The translations under genes and the position numbers were made by a program. A stretch of 64,000 nt of DNA from Orobanche coerulescens (Eukaryota; Streptophyta; Magnoliopsida; Lamiales; Orobanchaceae), in the NCBI GenBank assembly GCA_033398695.1, contig CM065814.1, positions 79,812,358 to 79,876,357 on the forward strand. The letters run 5' to 3'. Shown here piece after piece: positions 44,901 to 56,164 of this stretch. Each line of letters starts with the position of its first letter. The first letter of the stretch is position 1. Below the pieces are notes generated by a model. The model was not told the origin of the DNA. It searched no databases and saw nothing but the letters and a program-made list of their open reading frames with translations.

Positions 44901-45135
44901 CTGACTCGGAAATTTTCCCTTTTCTCTTTCAGCTAAAGTTGTTGCAAGTTGACCAATTTGTGTTTCAAGCTTAGAAATAGCCTGTGAGTTTGATTATGCG
45001 ACTTCTTTGAGTTGATTGGAACATTTGTTGAGTAGATTGCATGAATTGTTGCAACGTATCTTTCAAAGATGGTTTCTTTGGCACTGCAGAAGGATACTGA
45101 TAAGTATTTGGAGGATATTGATTAGGACAGACATT

Positions 45136-46198
45136 TTATTGATTTGACATGTTCATTTGATGTCCTCCTTTATTCATTGGAGGCATGTTTTGCTTCCAGG
45201 AAAAATTTGGATGATTCCTCCAATTTGGATTATAAGTTGGAGTAAATGGACTGTCCGAAGATTTTCCATATGAATGTAACACATTGACTTCTTCATTAAA
45301 AATTTCTTGATTTTGTGGACCAGAGGGACAAGATTGAGATGAATGAAATGATTCCGCACAAGAAATGCAAAATTCATTTTTTGAGTTTGACGAGTGGATG
45401 GATTGCTTCAAGACTAACGCATCCACTTTTCGTACTAAATCATCTATAGTAGATTTTATTTCAACATCTTGTTTAACCTCGTAAATTCCACCTTTTTTGG
45501 GGTCGTATGCATCGATTTGGCTCTAGAGTCGAGTGAATTCCATTGTTGTGAATTAATTGAAATATTTTCTAGTGCATTCCAAGCTTCGTCTCCAATAAGG
45601 TGAAGAAATTCTCCACCATGCATTGATTGGATTAATTGGCGATTGTTTGGAGTTAAACCATCATAAAAATATTTTACCAAACGCCATATTTCAAAACCAT
45701 GATGGGACACTTAAGAATTAAAACATTAAATCTTTCCCAACACTCATAAAATTCTTCATTTTCTTTTTGGAAAAATTCTGATATTTCTCTTCTAAGACTA
45801 TCAATTTTGGACATTGAAAAAAATTTTGCGAGAAATTTATTCACTAATTGGTCCCAACTAGTAATTTTTCTTGCTTGAAGAGAATTTAGCCAGAATTTTG
45901 CTTTATCTTTGAGAGAAAATGGAAATAATCTAAGTTTGATAGATTCATCAGAGAAATTTTGGAATCGGAAAGTAGAACAAATGTCGAGAAATTCCTTGAC
46001 ATGCATATACGGATCTTCTCTTTCCAAACCGTGAAAAGATGGAAGAAGTTGAATTATTGATGGTTTAAGTTCGAAATGAGTTGCATTAGTCGTAGGCAAC
46101 ACTATGCAAGAAGGAGAATTAGCACTCACTGGAGAAAAATATTCTATTAAAGTTTTCTCTTTTGCAACTTGATTATTCCGATTTTTGATTTCGTCCAT
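45136..46198 (-). pseudogene. gag: Athila gag
   Basis: From ATG at 46198 (MDEIKNRNNQVAKEKTLIEY) the minus strand encodes a retrotransposon gag domain with FSLKDKAKFWLNSLQARKI, typical of Athila, and continues with shifts through 45710-45456 (VKYFYDGLTPNNRQLIQSMH) and 45426-45136 (CISCAESFHSSQSC, NPNWRNHPNFSW). Two frame breaks near 45700 and 45440. Confidence 0.88.
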
Positions 46199-46443
46199 TT
46201 TTTATATCAGTTTTGTTTGCTGAACTTCAGTTTTAGTTAAGGACAATCTTCTTCTCGTTAATCGACCTTTATTATTTCGTTGCCAAACTTGCATTCACCA
46301 ATATTTCCATTTTTTTAACTTTGCATACAAACCAAATTATGATAGTCGATCGAACTTCCAGATCGTTGGAGACGTCACAATGGTCGCACTTAAAATCCAA
46401 CTTTCTTCGGCATGTACAACAGAGGCCTTTTTGCCAAAATTCA
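46199..46443. other. Short stretch between Athila gag and LINE tail
   Basis: Probably Athila leader upstream of gag; nothing further seen. Confidence 0.4.
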
Positions 46444-48893
46444 AGCCAAACCAAACCAAACCAAACATATCCAGTATATCCCGCTCAGAGCAGGGTCTGG
46501 GGAGGGTAAGATGTACGCAGACCATGCCCCTACTTATTACGGTAGGGAGGCTGTTTCCGTGAAGACCCCCAGCTTAGTGCACAGCAGAATCTTGTGTGAT
46601 AAATACAAAGGAAAACATATGATTCGAAAAAGCTTGAGACCATACCTGAGCCCATGGATTGGTCCACATGGGACTTACCTAAGCGGAATTTGGCTACTTC
46701 ACTCCCGATGAACGCTGCTCTAACAAAAGAGAGGTTGGCTCTGCGCACAGCCCCCTGTCAAAATACACCACACGCAAAGACAATAGGATAAAATATATAA
46801 TAAAAGTAAAAATGCAATGCTCTAGGTCAAAACTAACCGAGACAACCTAACCCTGAGGCTCTCAACTACAGCACCGCTCCCTACAGAAGAATCCACAACT
46901 CTGATCTGGCGCCTCCAAGCGCACCTATCAACAGTCATGGTCTCGGAAAGGTTTAAGGCCTTCAAATCTAATCTCAGTTGCTCCTCCCACGTCCTCCTCG
47001 GTCTGCCTCTCCTCCTCTCCCCGACAACCATTAAACTCTCGACCCTCCTCACCGGAGCAAATGCCTGCCTTCTGCGGACGTGGCCAAACCATCTCAATCT
47101 CCCTTCCCTAACTTTCGCTGATATGGGCGCCACTTCCAGCGCGTTCCTGAAAACCCCATTCGCAATTCTATCTAACATTGTGCGACCACACGACCAACAT
47201 AACATTCTCATTTCAGCCACTTCCAACTTGCTCTCAATCAACTTCTTCATCGCCCAACATTCGGAGCCATACAACATTGCAGGTCGGATTGCCGCTCTAT
47301 AGAATTTACCCTTCATATTTAGAGGGAATTTCTTGTCGCACAGGACCCCTGTCGCTGCTCTCTACCTTAGCCACCCCACCTTGATGCGATGTGTGACATC
47401 ATCTTCACACTCACCTTCCTTCTGAATGATCGAACCCAAATACTTGAACTTATCCGTACAGGGTACGATCTGATCCTCAATCATTACCTCAACAAATTTC
47501 TCGTTGGCCTCACCACTAAAGTTACACCAGAGATACTCGATCTTAGACCGGCTCACACATAAGCCCTGGGATTCTAACTTAGCCCTCCAAAGCTCCAACT
47601 TCGAGTTCACCTCCCTCCTCGACTCCGCCACTAACACAATGTCGTCAGCAAAAAGCATGCACCACGGGATGCCATCTTGAATCCCTCGCGAAATGACGTC
47701 AAGGATTAGAGCGAAGAGAAGAGGACTTAGCGCCGACCCCTGGTGTAGCCCTATCTCAACTGGAAAATACTGGGTGTCACCAACTGGGGTCCTAACGCAC
47801 GTCCTGGCTTGGGAGTACATGTCTTGGATCGCCCTAACGAACGGCAACGACACCCTCCTCTCTACTAGGCTCCTCCAAATAACATCGCGCGGAATGCTAT
47901 CATAAGCCTTCTCTAGATCTATGAACACCATATGGAGGTCCTTACACCGCTCTCTAAACTTCTCCATAAGGCGTCTGACGAGATGAATGGCCTCAGTCGT
48001 GGACCTCCCCGGCATGAAGCTATTGCGATAATTCTTACACGCAAGTGCACGTCATCGTTTACAAGTAATAAAGTGATAAGTAGAGTATCGTTCCCACGAG
48101 GACTGAATCTCTAACTACCGATTTTTGTGTATTCCAATTTTATTTGAACAATCAAATTTGGGTTTTTGCAATTAATAACTAAAAGAATTACTAAAAGACT
48201 AGTAGAAAACGATGGCTTGAATAAAATAAATCAAATGATGAATAAGTCTAGGATTCTGAATCCACCTCAGTTTATCCGAATTTACTCTCGATTATCCGTA
48301 ATAAATAATTTTCCCAATTTATTGAAGGCGCAGATTGCTAATATATTCTACCGCCTCTCCCGAGGTCAATAGATTTATCTAAAGGCGAATAACGCACTCT
48401 ATCCCTAGGTGAATTAATTCGTCAATAGGCGAAAATCATAAAATCTCCCAAAGGCCACGTAGTTCCTATGAGTATATTCCTATCTCACAGAATAAAACGT
48501 TCCTCACCAATAGTTCCTCACCAAATCTCCTCTCCCGATTCGAAGTGAATGATTAAATCAATACAACTATTGGCCAGATAATTGCAAGCATTAAACACAA
48601 TTGGGAAAACTCAACAAAAGGTAATTAATTGGATAATCTCAAGCAATTCGTCAAAACAAAGGTTTCATCAAAACCCTAGATTAGGGCTTTAGCCTGACAT
48701 ACTAATAATTGAAAATACAGAATAGATAAATGAAAGCATAAAAATCAAACGCAAATGAAGCTCGGATTCCTCCGTTCTTCAGCTTCTGCCCTCTGCCCTT
48801 GAAGTCTTCTACTTCCCTCTTCTTCTGCCGTCTCCAAGCTTCAGCTCCAAAAGATTAAAAGATCCCCAGATAATTAATTAGGGTCTTAAACCC

Positions 48894-48901
48894 TATTTAT
48901 A
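48894..48901 (-). promoter_or_regulatory. TATA box of the solo LTR
   Basis: TATAAATA on the minus strand, in CTATAAATAGGG, downstream of the palindrome array. Confidence 0.6.
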
Positions 48902-48995
48902 GCTCAGCATATCCTCCAAATCGCGTCCGTATTCGTCGGTCGAAAACTGGCTTCGAAACGGCCCTAATTCGCGCGGACAACCAAAACCCGCCAAG

Positions 48996-49178
48996 TGTGC
49001 CGCGACGCACTAAACCTGTGCCGCGGCACAGAGCCTTCAGCTGGATGCCTGGGCGTCCTCAATTTCTTCTGTGCCGCGGCTCACCTCGGCTGTGCCGCGA
49101 CACAGAGTACAGTTTACTCTGCCTTTGGCTGGGTGTCTTCCTGTGCCGCGGCCCTGCTTCCTTGTGCCGCGGCTCATA
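48996..49178 (-). promoter_or_regulatory. Array of TGTGCCGCGGCACA-type palindromes
   Basis: Six copies of TGTGCCGCG with more or less complete palindromic second halves lie in 183 bases; the best is CTGTGCCGCGGCACAGAG near 49016-49033. Read in LTR orientation the array lies about 95 bases upstream of the TATA box. Confidence 0.65.
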
Positions 49179-52100
49179 GTCCAGATTTGCCGTTTTCGCC
49201 CGTTTTGCTTCGTTTTAGCTCCCGAACTTCAATTTCCTGTCAATCATACAAAATTAAGGCATTAAAGGCTCATTTAGACAATTTCACTCTCCAAAATACT
49301 ACAAAATAATGATAAATAAGCGTATAAAAATACGCCTAACAGAAGCCAAATTGGTTCTCTGAGATCTCCACTTCTCTTCTAACCTTGCATTCCACCACTC
49401 TTTCCAAAAGTTTCATAGTATGACTGAGGAGTTTAATACCCCTATAGTTACTACAACTCTGACCATCGCCTTTGTTCTTGAAAAAAGGCACGACAATACT
49501 ATGCCTCCACTCTGTCGGCATCTTATAGTCTTTGAGGAGGATGTTGAACAGATCTGCTAGCCACTGAACTCCGACTTCCCCCAGACAAAGCCATACCTCA
49601 ATAGGGATCTGATCCGGGCCTACAGCCTTAGATCTACCCATTTTCATTAGGGCACCCTTTACTTCCTCCTTGCTGATGCTCTTACAGGAACTAAACGAAC
49701 GAGCAGAAGATAGCCTAACTCCTTGCACCACCGAGTCACTACCTCTAGCCTCATTGAAAAGTTCGGAAAAATATCTATTCCACCGCTCCTTAATAGCCAC
49801 ATCGTTCACTAACACTTGACCCAAATCATCCTTAATAAACTTAATGGGACCTAGGTCGCGCCGCCCTCTTTCCCTAGCTTTCGCTAGTTTAAAATAGCAT
49901 TCGCTCCTTCTTTGGTGTCTAGGCACTTGTACATCTCCTCGTAAGCCTCACATTTAGCCTTAGCCACCGCCTTCTTAGCCTCTCTTTTCGCCACCTTGTA
50001 CGCTACAATCTTCAAGATTCTCTCCTCCCCATCACTAACCGACAAAAGCTCCTTAAATAGCGCTTGTTTAGCCTTAACCTTGTTTTGGACCTCCTCATTC
50101 CACCACCAAGCCTCCCTAGGTCCACTAGACCTGCCCAAAGAAACCCATACCACCTTCTCTCCCACTCTCCTAATAGCATTGGCCATGCTGGTCCACATAA
50201 GGTTAGCATCGCCCGCACGCAAAAAACCTCCTTCGCGGGTTAGAGACTCCTTGAATATTGTCGCCTTCTCACCCTTCAGATCCTTCCAGAGAATCCTACG
50301 TCTAGCTTCTCTAACCCTGCTAACAACACGACCTCTCATGGATAAATCCATAGCCAGCAGCCGGTGTTGAGAAGCACATGCCTCGCTCCGGAACACCTTG
50401 CAGTCCACGCACGCCCTAGCATCCCGACTGCGCAAAAGAAGGTAGTCAATTTGCGTGTTGTGCCCCCCACTACTGAAGGTGATGAGGTGCTCAGCTCTCT
50501 TCTGAAAAACAGAGTTAGCAATTACCAACTCATGCGCAGTGGAAAACTCCAACAATGCGGAACCTCCTGCATTCCTAACACCGAAGCCGAAACCACCATG
50601 CGCACTATGATAACCATCCACCCCTTCACCAATGTGCCCATTGAAATCACCCCCTAAAATAATAACTTGATCATCCGGAATACACCGGACCAACTCATCT
50701 ACACAGACCCAAAAGGCTTCCTTATCAAGCACACCCAAACCAACATGTGCGGCATATGCACAAACCACATTAACCACCTTCTCCCCAACCACCACTTTAA
50801 CGGACATAATCCTATCATCGCACCCCTTCATTTCCACGACGTTGTCCTTACGCTCCTTAGACAAAAGAATGCCCACACCATTGCTCGAGTTAGCAAGGCC
50901 AGAATACCACAATTTATAACCGTTCACCTCCATGGACTGCGCCCCCTTCCACCTAGTCTCCTGAATAGAAGCCACATCAACCCTTCTCTTACCCAAAACA
51001 TCCACAAGCTCCAAATGCTTACCCGACAAGGTACCCAAATTCCAACTACCAACCCGCAAATACTGCGACATCGACCAATACAAAACCCAAACGCACTATG
51101 AGAAATACAATGGGGTAGTGAAGCCAAAAATGAAAATAAGATGAGAATGACAAAGACAATATAAAAGCAAGCAAACCGCATAAAAATCGCAGTAAATGGT
51201 AGATATATGGCAGACAGAAATGAAATTTGACAGAAAAGTACAATGATACCGGACTTCGACACGCCTTGAAGACGAGGGAGGAGAAGCCACAGAAGCTGGA
51301 AACCGTTCAACTCCTGAACAGGGAAAAGGCGATCGATAGGCCGACGACACCTGGTAGCAGCATGGGAAACCTGCAAAACAGACAGCTAAAATGCAATACT
51401 ACTGTTAGATTGACGGGGAGGGATGAATGTCGCGGTGTAAAGTTATTCTTTCGGCGATACGCCGGCCAGAGGTGACCAGCAGCACGGGGCGGCGCAAGCG
51501 TAAGTTACGACAAAGCTCAGGGGTTAGTTAAAAATCACACTGTTATTTTACAGAAAAATCAGAAAAACAACCCAAATCGCCGACCAACAGAGACCAGTTC
51601 AACATAAACTGAGAACCAAAATCAAAACACGAAAAGCAGAAAAGCAGAAAATGGTAGAAAAAGGAATCGCTGCAGATATGGGAATCCCAAAAGTGAACTA
51701 GAAAGCAGATCAGGTGGTAAAACTCAACCCTTGCCAAAGCCCAGTTCAGATCGGGAGAAGAACAACCACAAAATACAGAGTTTGCCAAAGTTCTCGGCGG
51801 AGAAGAAATCCAAAAAATTCCGGCCCCGAGTATGATACGATTAAAATAGGTTACCCTTTTCTAAAAAATGGGGGATATAATTTATATAAATCCACAAGCA
51901 AGATTTTGGAACTGCAAAATCTTTACTGTGTTTCTCTCCGATGGGTGAAGAGGAAGAGAAAGGGGATTCAAAAGTCAAACAACACTGACCTCTACCCGTA
52001 AGTTCCCACACCGCCTATCTAAACCGTGCAAAAAGAAGATCGCAAAACAAAACTCAATCGCGATCTGAATCGAACCGAACAAAAATATAGATGAAAAATC

Positions 52101-52250
52101 GCTTATTAATATAGATATGAAGCTACTGAAATTCGGAAACGTTAAAGGTTTCTGAATACAAATATCCCTTTCGGGTAGAGATCTGAAAATAACAATTAGA
52201 CGAGGAGGGCGGTGCAATTAGCAGTGATAGTCGTCAGAGAAAGCTCTTTA

Positions 52251-53700
52251 TACAAGATTGATATTTAGCTTTTTTCTATTCAAATCGAACAAAGTAGTGA
52301 GTGAAAAATATCAATCCCTTGTTGAATCTTTTAAAGCATTTTATTGTTTAATTATTTTTTTTAGACTTTTTATATTTTTATTATTATTAATAATAATGAT
52401 AATTATTATAATTATTACTAAAATTATAGGATGTAATAGATTGCAAAGGAATAAATTTACTAATTGATCTACGGAAGCAATATATATTGATAAACTAAAT
52501 TGTACGACGAGAAATATTGCAACTAAACTAAATGTCTAAGAATACTGTAAATAGAAAATAACAACTAAAAACACAATCTAAATTTACCACTAGAAGATTC
52601 TACTAAAACTAAAGACAAGATATAAAAATTAAAAAAAAAATCTGTTTTTTTTTTTATATTTTTTTATTTTTTATATTTTTATATTTATTATAATTTTATT
52701 ATATTTTTAGACTAATAATATTGAGCATATATCTATATATATATATATATCCAGATATATTATTAATTTTTTTCACAAAAAAAAATTCAGATTTTTTTTT
52801 AGAAAAAAAATAAAAATTACAAACTTTCATTTTATTTATGCAAACAATAAAAATAGTTTTTTTTTATTACAAATTTTCGTTTCTCTTTTTTTTTTTATAA
52901 ATTTCCAGGTTTTTAATATTTTTTTTTAGTATTTTCCATTTTTATTAAAGTATTGTAATTTATATTTTTTTAAAAAAAAATCTGTTTTTATTAAAAAAAA
53001 TTTAAAGTTCAGAAATTTTTTATTATATATATTCCAGATTATTTAAATTATTAATTCTTAATCTGATTTTTTTTTAGATTTTTATGAAAATTAAATTTTT
53101 AATAAAACTAGCAGGTTTTACTTTCTAAAAATAAAATAAATAATTTATATTTTTATTTATTATGGAAAATAATATTCCAGATAATTTTTTAATTTATTTT
53201 TATTATTTTTTTATTTTTTTATTTTTTTCGAATTTAAATTAAAATTTTGATTTTTTAATATTAATATTCCAAAATTACAAAAATATTACCTTAAAGTCTA
53301 AAACTTTTTGTTTTATTTTCCAGATCTTTTTTTTAAAATAAAAATAAATAAGTTCTGAATTTTTTAAATTTTTTTAGATTTTTTTTATATTTTTGTATTT
53401 TTTTTGGACTTTTTATTTTCTTATTATTTTATTATTATTTTTACAAAAATGAACAGTAGCTTTTATTATTATTACTTATATTTTTATATTTATTATTATA
53501 AGTTTTTATTATTTTTCAGATTTTTTTTATAAATATAAAAAGAAAATAAATTCTACTACTAACTATTATTTATACTAACACAATGTAAAACGAATATTAA
53601 AAAGACAGATAATAATAATAATAATAAACAAAAGCAGTAAAATGAATAACTAGTAGAAGAATTCAACTAACTTGGTGACGACGGTCTTCTTGTACTTCGT
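52251..53700. other. Very AT-rich Athila leader
   Basis: Almost pure A/T sequence with long T and A runs and no open frame of note. It lies between the LINE and the Athila primer site, so it is best read as the long 5' leader of the element. The last 60 bases before the primer site are of normal composition. Confidence 0.6.
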
Positions 53701-53708
53701 TTGCGCCT

Positions 53709-53726
53709 CCCCGGCAACGGCGCCAA
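53709..53726 (-). other. Athila primer binding site
   Basis: TTGGCGCCGTTGCCGGGG on the minus strand, the standard primer site of Athila/Tat elements, just downstream of the 5' LTR. Confidence 0.9.
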
Positions 53727-53727
53727 A

Positions 53728-54887
53728 AACTTTATAATAATTGCATTAAATAACAGTAATTTTTAAGTAGATTTTTGATAAATTGATTTTAAATAATTTA
53801 CTAGGGTTTAGAGTCCACCAATGTCTATTTATTATTTATTTTATATTTTAATTCCAAGAAATTCAGGGAATAGATTCTGAAATCAATCTCACTATTTCCC
53901 TATAGATTTGACAATAAGTACAAAATTATAATTCAAATATAGATTTTCCTTCACTTAAAAAATGTAATTTCTAAGCATTATATGTATCTAATTTAATGGA
54001 AAATAAATAATCAAAGAAATTAACTAATATCAATAATCACAAAGCAAGGGGGAATTTATAACTATCAAAAATACGTGATATAATTGATGAAATAATATTC
54101 CCCTATTGAAGCGAAAATCATAATCGTTAAAAATATTTATTTGGAATTATTATATAAATATTAATAATAATATAGACATGGTTTCATCATAACCCCAGTA
54201 AAAGAAAATTATTCACTCATAATAACAACACAAATAAATAAATATTCCATAATATTATTACTCAAATATAATTTTATTACATAATATTTTTATTTCTCTC
54301 CCTTACAATAATATCTCTCTATTTTTTTCTCCTTTTTTCTCTCCTCCAAAACACTACACGTTCATCCCCTATTTATACTACTTTAAAATCAATAAAATAA
54401 TAATTTTTACAATTTTAAAATCTCACCCTCAATTATTTCACGGCTTCTAGGGGGTGCTGATGTCATGGATGACATCAGCACAGAGTTGAATTTCCGATCC
54501 AATCGGGTGTTGACACGTGGCACAATATGGTTCGTCTATTTAATTGTCATTCGAACGGTCATAACTTCTTCATATGAACTCGGATTTGGATGAATTGTTT
54601 TTAAAAACGATCGTCTCGACGAGATGAATAAAATGAGACCAGTCGTGATTATATTTGAATTTTATAAAAATATCGTCCTTGAACCAATTGATCTGTCTTG
54701 TACTGGTTGGTTAACCTGCAGATATAATTTAATTCCAATTAATTATCCAAAAATAACAAAAAATTATAGAAAATTCTAATAAAATGAAATAATATAAATA
54801 TATGGTAAAACGAATAAATTATCACACAAAATACACAATTATATACATAAAATACTAATAAAAATATTACTCAAAATATACCAAACA
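53728..54887 (-). repeat. Athila 5' LTR, shortened at its end
   Basis: About 1160 bases matching 36371-37517. Homology stops at ...AATTATTATAA, after which a few bases lead into the primer site; about 165 terminal bases present in the 3' LTR are missing. Confidence 0.85.
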
Positions 54888-54892
54888 TATTC

Positions 54893-55338
54893 TGAGTATA
54901 GAATTAAGGTCTTTTCTATTCTTGTTACCCATCTCCCACTATTTTTATCGGAATAACACACTTTCATGTGAAATCCGGAAGTATCGTCGCTCTACTTCAT
55001 AGTGGTGATCGAGTTCTTTATAAATCTTAATAGAGGGAAACCGAACAGGTTTCTAGTCTATTATTTTTCATAAAGTGGTGTCCAACACCAACCCATCTAA
55101 TGGATGATTAGATCTTCTTTTTCCCCTTATTCACTCCCCTCAACCTATACGGTTTCTATGGTTCGTGAACAAGTTAAGTTTATACCATCGACGCAAATCA
55201 GTTTCACAATTGAATCTTATCCGGCAACCTATCAGGTTTCTGGGGATAAAATTTGCTCCAACTGAAGGCATCTAATGCGCTCCCGGTAATTTATTTGTCC
55301 TCCACGAACGACTATCCCGATAACTCGGAAGCATAGCA
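54893..55338 (-). other. Leader of the minus-strand Angela copy
   Basis: No gene. By the TATTC duplication this is the continuation of the Angela leader upstream of gag (36129). No primer site recognised; the 5' LTR would lie beyond the Tekay insertion, outside the window. Confidence 0.55.
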
Positions 55339-55574
55339 TGTAATACCCAGTTGTAATTCAGTCATTACCGTTCAAGTATTTATCATTCAGTAATTGTCAC
55401 TCAGTAATTTTTTTTCACTCATTAATGATCATTCATCGTTCATTTCATTCATTGTATTCACCGTTCGGAGTATATTGGTACCGCGTATCAGTGTTATTTC
55501 ATCATTCAACCCAGTTGGATAGTCGGGCCGAGCGTATCATCATCGTCATCTTCATGGTGGGCTATGTGTGAGGA

Positions 55575-56145
55575 GTAGCGCACGCTACGTACTCTCTTTA
55601 GCGCGCGCTAATTGAGTACAGGTAGCGCACACTACCACTCAGCATTAGCGCACGCTAATGTTGTCCTGGCTGCAGTCCAGAAGGCACTGGACTGCAGGTG
55701 AGTTATAAGTAGCACACGCTACGAATGATAAGTAGCGCGCGCTAGTAGGCCGGAGTAGCGCACGCTATGCAGTCGGTATAGCACGCGCTAAGGTCGAATC
55801 AGGTTGAGTCCAGTGGCTAGTGGACTGCATTGGATTAATTCATAGCGCACGCTATGAGTGGTTTTTAGCGTACGCAATCGATATTGTAGCGCACGCTAAA
55901 TATTGATTGTAGCGCACGCTACCGCGATCAGATCAGAGGACAGAAGGTTCTGGACTCCAGTACTGGGCATCAGATAATTCGTTAGCGCACGCTAACATTT
56001 TGGGTTTAGCGTACGCTAAGTGTTCAGCCGTAGCGCACGTTACAAAAAGGTACGTAGCGCGCGCTACCGTTGTCGGACAGTGAGTACTGGACTTACCAAA
56101 TCACCCGTTAGCGCACGCTAAGAACTGGGGCTAGCGCGCGCTAAA
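55575..56145 (+). promoter_or_regulatory. About 18 TAGCG-YR-CGCTA inverted repeats
   Basis: The densest array in the window: GTAGCGCACGCTAC, TTAGCGCGCGCTAA, TTAGCGCACGCTAA and similar forms, spaced about 15-60 bases. It ends about ten bases before the TATA box. Most variation is in the central dinucleotide and the outer base pair. Confidence 0.75.
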
Positions 56146-56155
56146 CTGGAATTTC

Positions 56156-56164
56156 TATAAATTA
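56156..56164 (+). promoter_or_regulatory. LTR TATA box of element B
   Basis: TATAAATTA right after the inverted-repeat array, in the same place as in element A. Confidence 0.6.

Larger units (their letters stand above)
48021..49341 (-). mobile_element. Solo LTR (Tat/Athila-like) inside the LINE
   Basis: 1321 bases flanked by GAAGC at 48016-48020 and 49342-49346, splitting the RT exactly between ENQFGF and MPGRST. On the minus strand it begins TGTTAGGCG and ends ...CGCAATA. Its terminal segment, with GTGCACTTGCG and CTCGTGGGAACGATACTC, is the type found at the ends of Tat/Athila LTRs. It has a TATA box and a palindrome array but no gene. Confidence 0.87.
46822..51083 (-). pseudogene. RTE endonuclease-reverse transcriptase, interrupted
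   Basis: From 51083 on the minus strand: endonuclease (RVGSWNLGTLSGKHLELVD, IQETRWKGAQ, LGGDFNGHIGEG, HNTQIDYLLLRS); a frameshift near 49900; then RT (GPDQIPIEVWLCLGE near 49640, SNYRGIKLLSHTMKLLERV near 49430) up to ENQFGF at 49347. After the solo LTR it resumes at 48015 with [20 protein letters not shown] and the catalytic [10 protein letters not shown] near 47650, a frame break near 47360, and a C-terminal domain (GSECWAMKK, RWFGHVRRR) to 46822. The 399-residue endonuclease part is intact. Confidence 0.9.
46444..52250 (-). mobile_element. RTE-type LINE (non-LTR retrotransposon)
   Basis: A minus-strand non-LTR element with an apurinic-type endonuclease and RT in one polyprotein, ending in a short tandem repeat tail (CCAAA units on the plus strand, 46444-46465) rather than poly(A). 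The 3' UTR sequence CTCAGAGCAGGGTCTGGGGA near 46480-46510 is typical of plant RTE tails. The 5' limit (about 52250) is estimated from where AT-rich leader begins; I could not identify a TSD. A solo LTR interrupts RT. Confidence 0.8.
36191..54887 (-). mobile_element. Athila-lineage gypsy element carrying a LOG-like gene
   Basis: An 18.7 kb element on the minus strand: 5' LTR (about 53728-54887), primer site TTGGCGCCGTTGCCGGGG, AT-rich leader, gag, pol, extra genes, polypurine tract and 3' LTR (36191-37517), with TSD TATTC. Integrase wording such as [18 protein letters not shown] and the protease DLGxSVNLLP are Athila signatures. About 5.8 kb of the length is an inserted RTE LINE with a solo LTR inside it. 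Unusually, the env position holds a cysteine-rich ORF and an intact LOG-like gene. LTR copies differ roughly once per 20-25 bases by eye. Confidence 0.9.
27717..55338 (-). mobile_element. Minus-strand Angela-type copia, spread over three blocks
   Basis: Element pieces: 3' LTR and pol end 27717-30361; pol and gag 33281-36190; leader 54893-55338. Between them lie a solo gypsy LTR and the Athila element, each flanked by a TSD. The 5' LTR is not in the window; a Tekay element starts inside the leader at 55339. Gag, protease, integrase, RT and RNase H remnants are in the expected order. Confidence 0.82.

Noticed and set aside
40907..46198. Caulimovirus-type endogenous virus as the source of the block including LOG
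   Set aside because: Integrase, LTRs, polypurine tract, Athila primer site and TSD are present; pararetroviruses lack integrase and LTRs.
50364..51101. Plus-strand frames of 97-144 codons
   Set aside because: They are antisense shadows of the well-supported LINE endonuclease on the minus strand.
51096..51376. Hydrophobic minus-strand frames upstream of the LINE endonuclease, perhaps a membrane protein
   Set aside because: They overlap each other in different frames in the LINE 5' region and show no family signature; probable 5' UTR.
55575..56145. A regularly repeated palindrome resembling a CRISPR array
   Set aside because: Spacers are short and irregular (about 15-60 bases), repeats are 12-14 bases and variable, the array lies in a plant LTR before a TATA box, and no cas genes exist.
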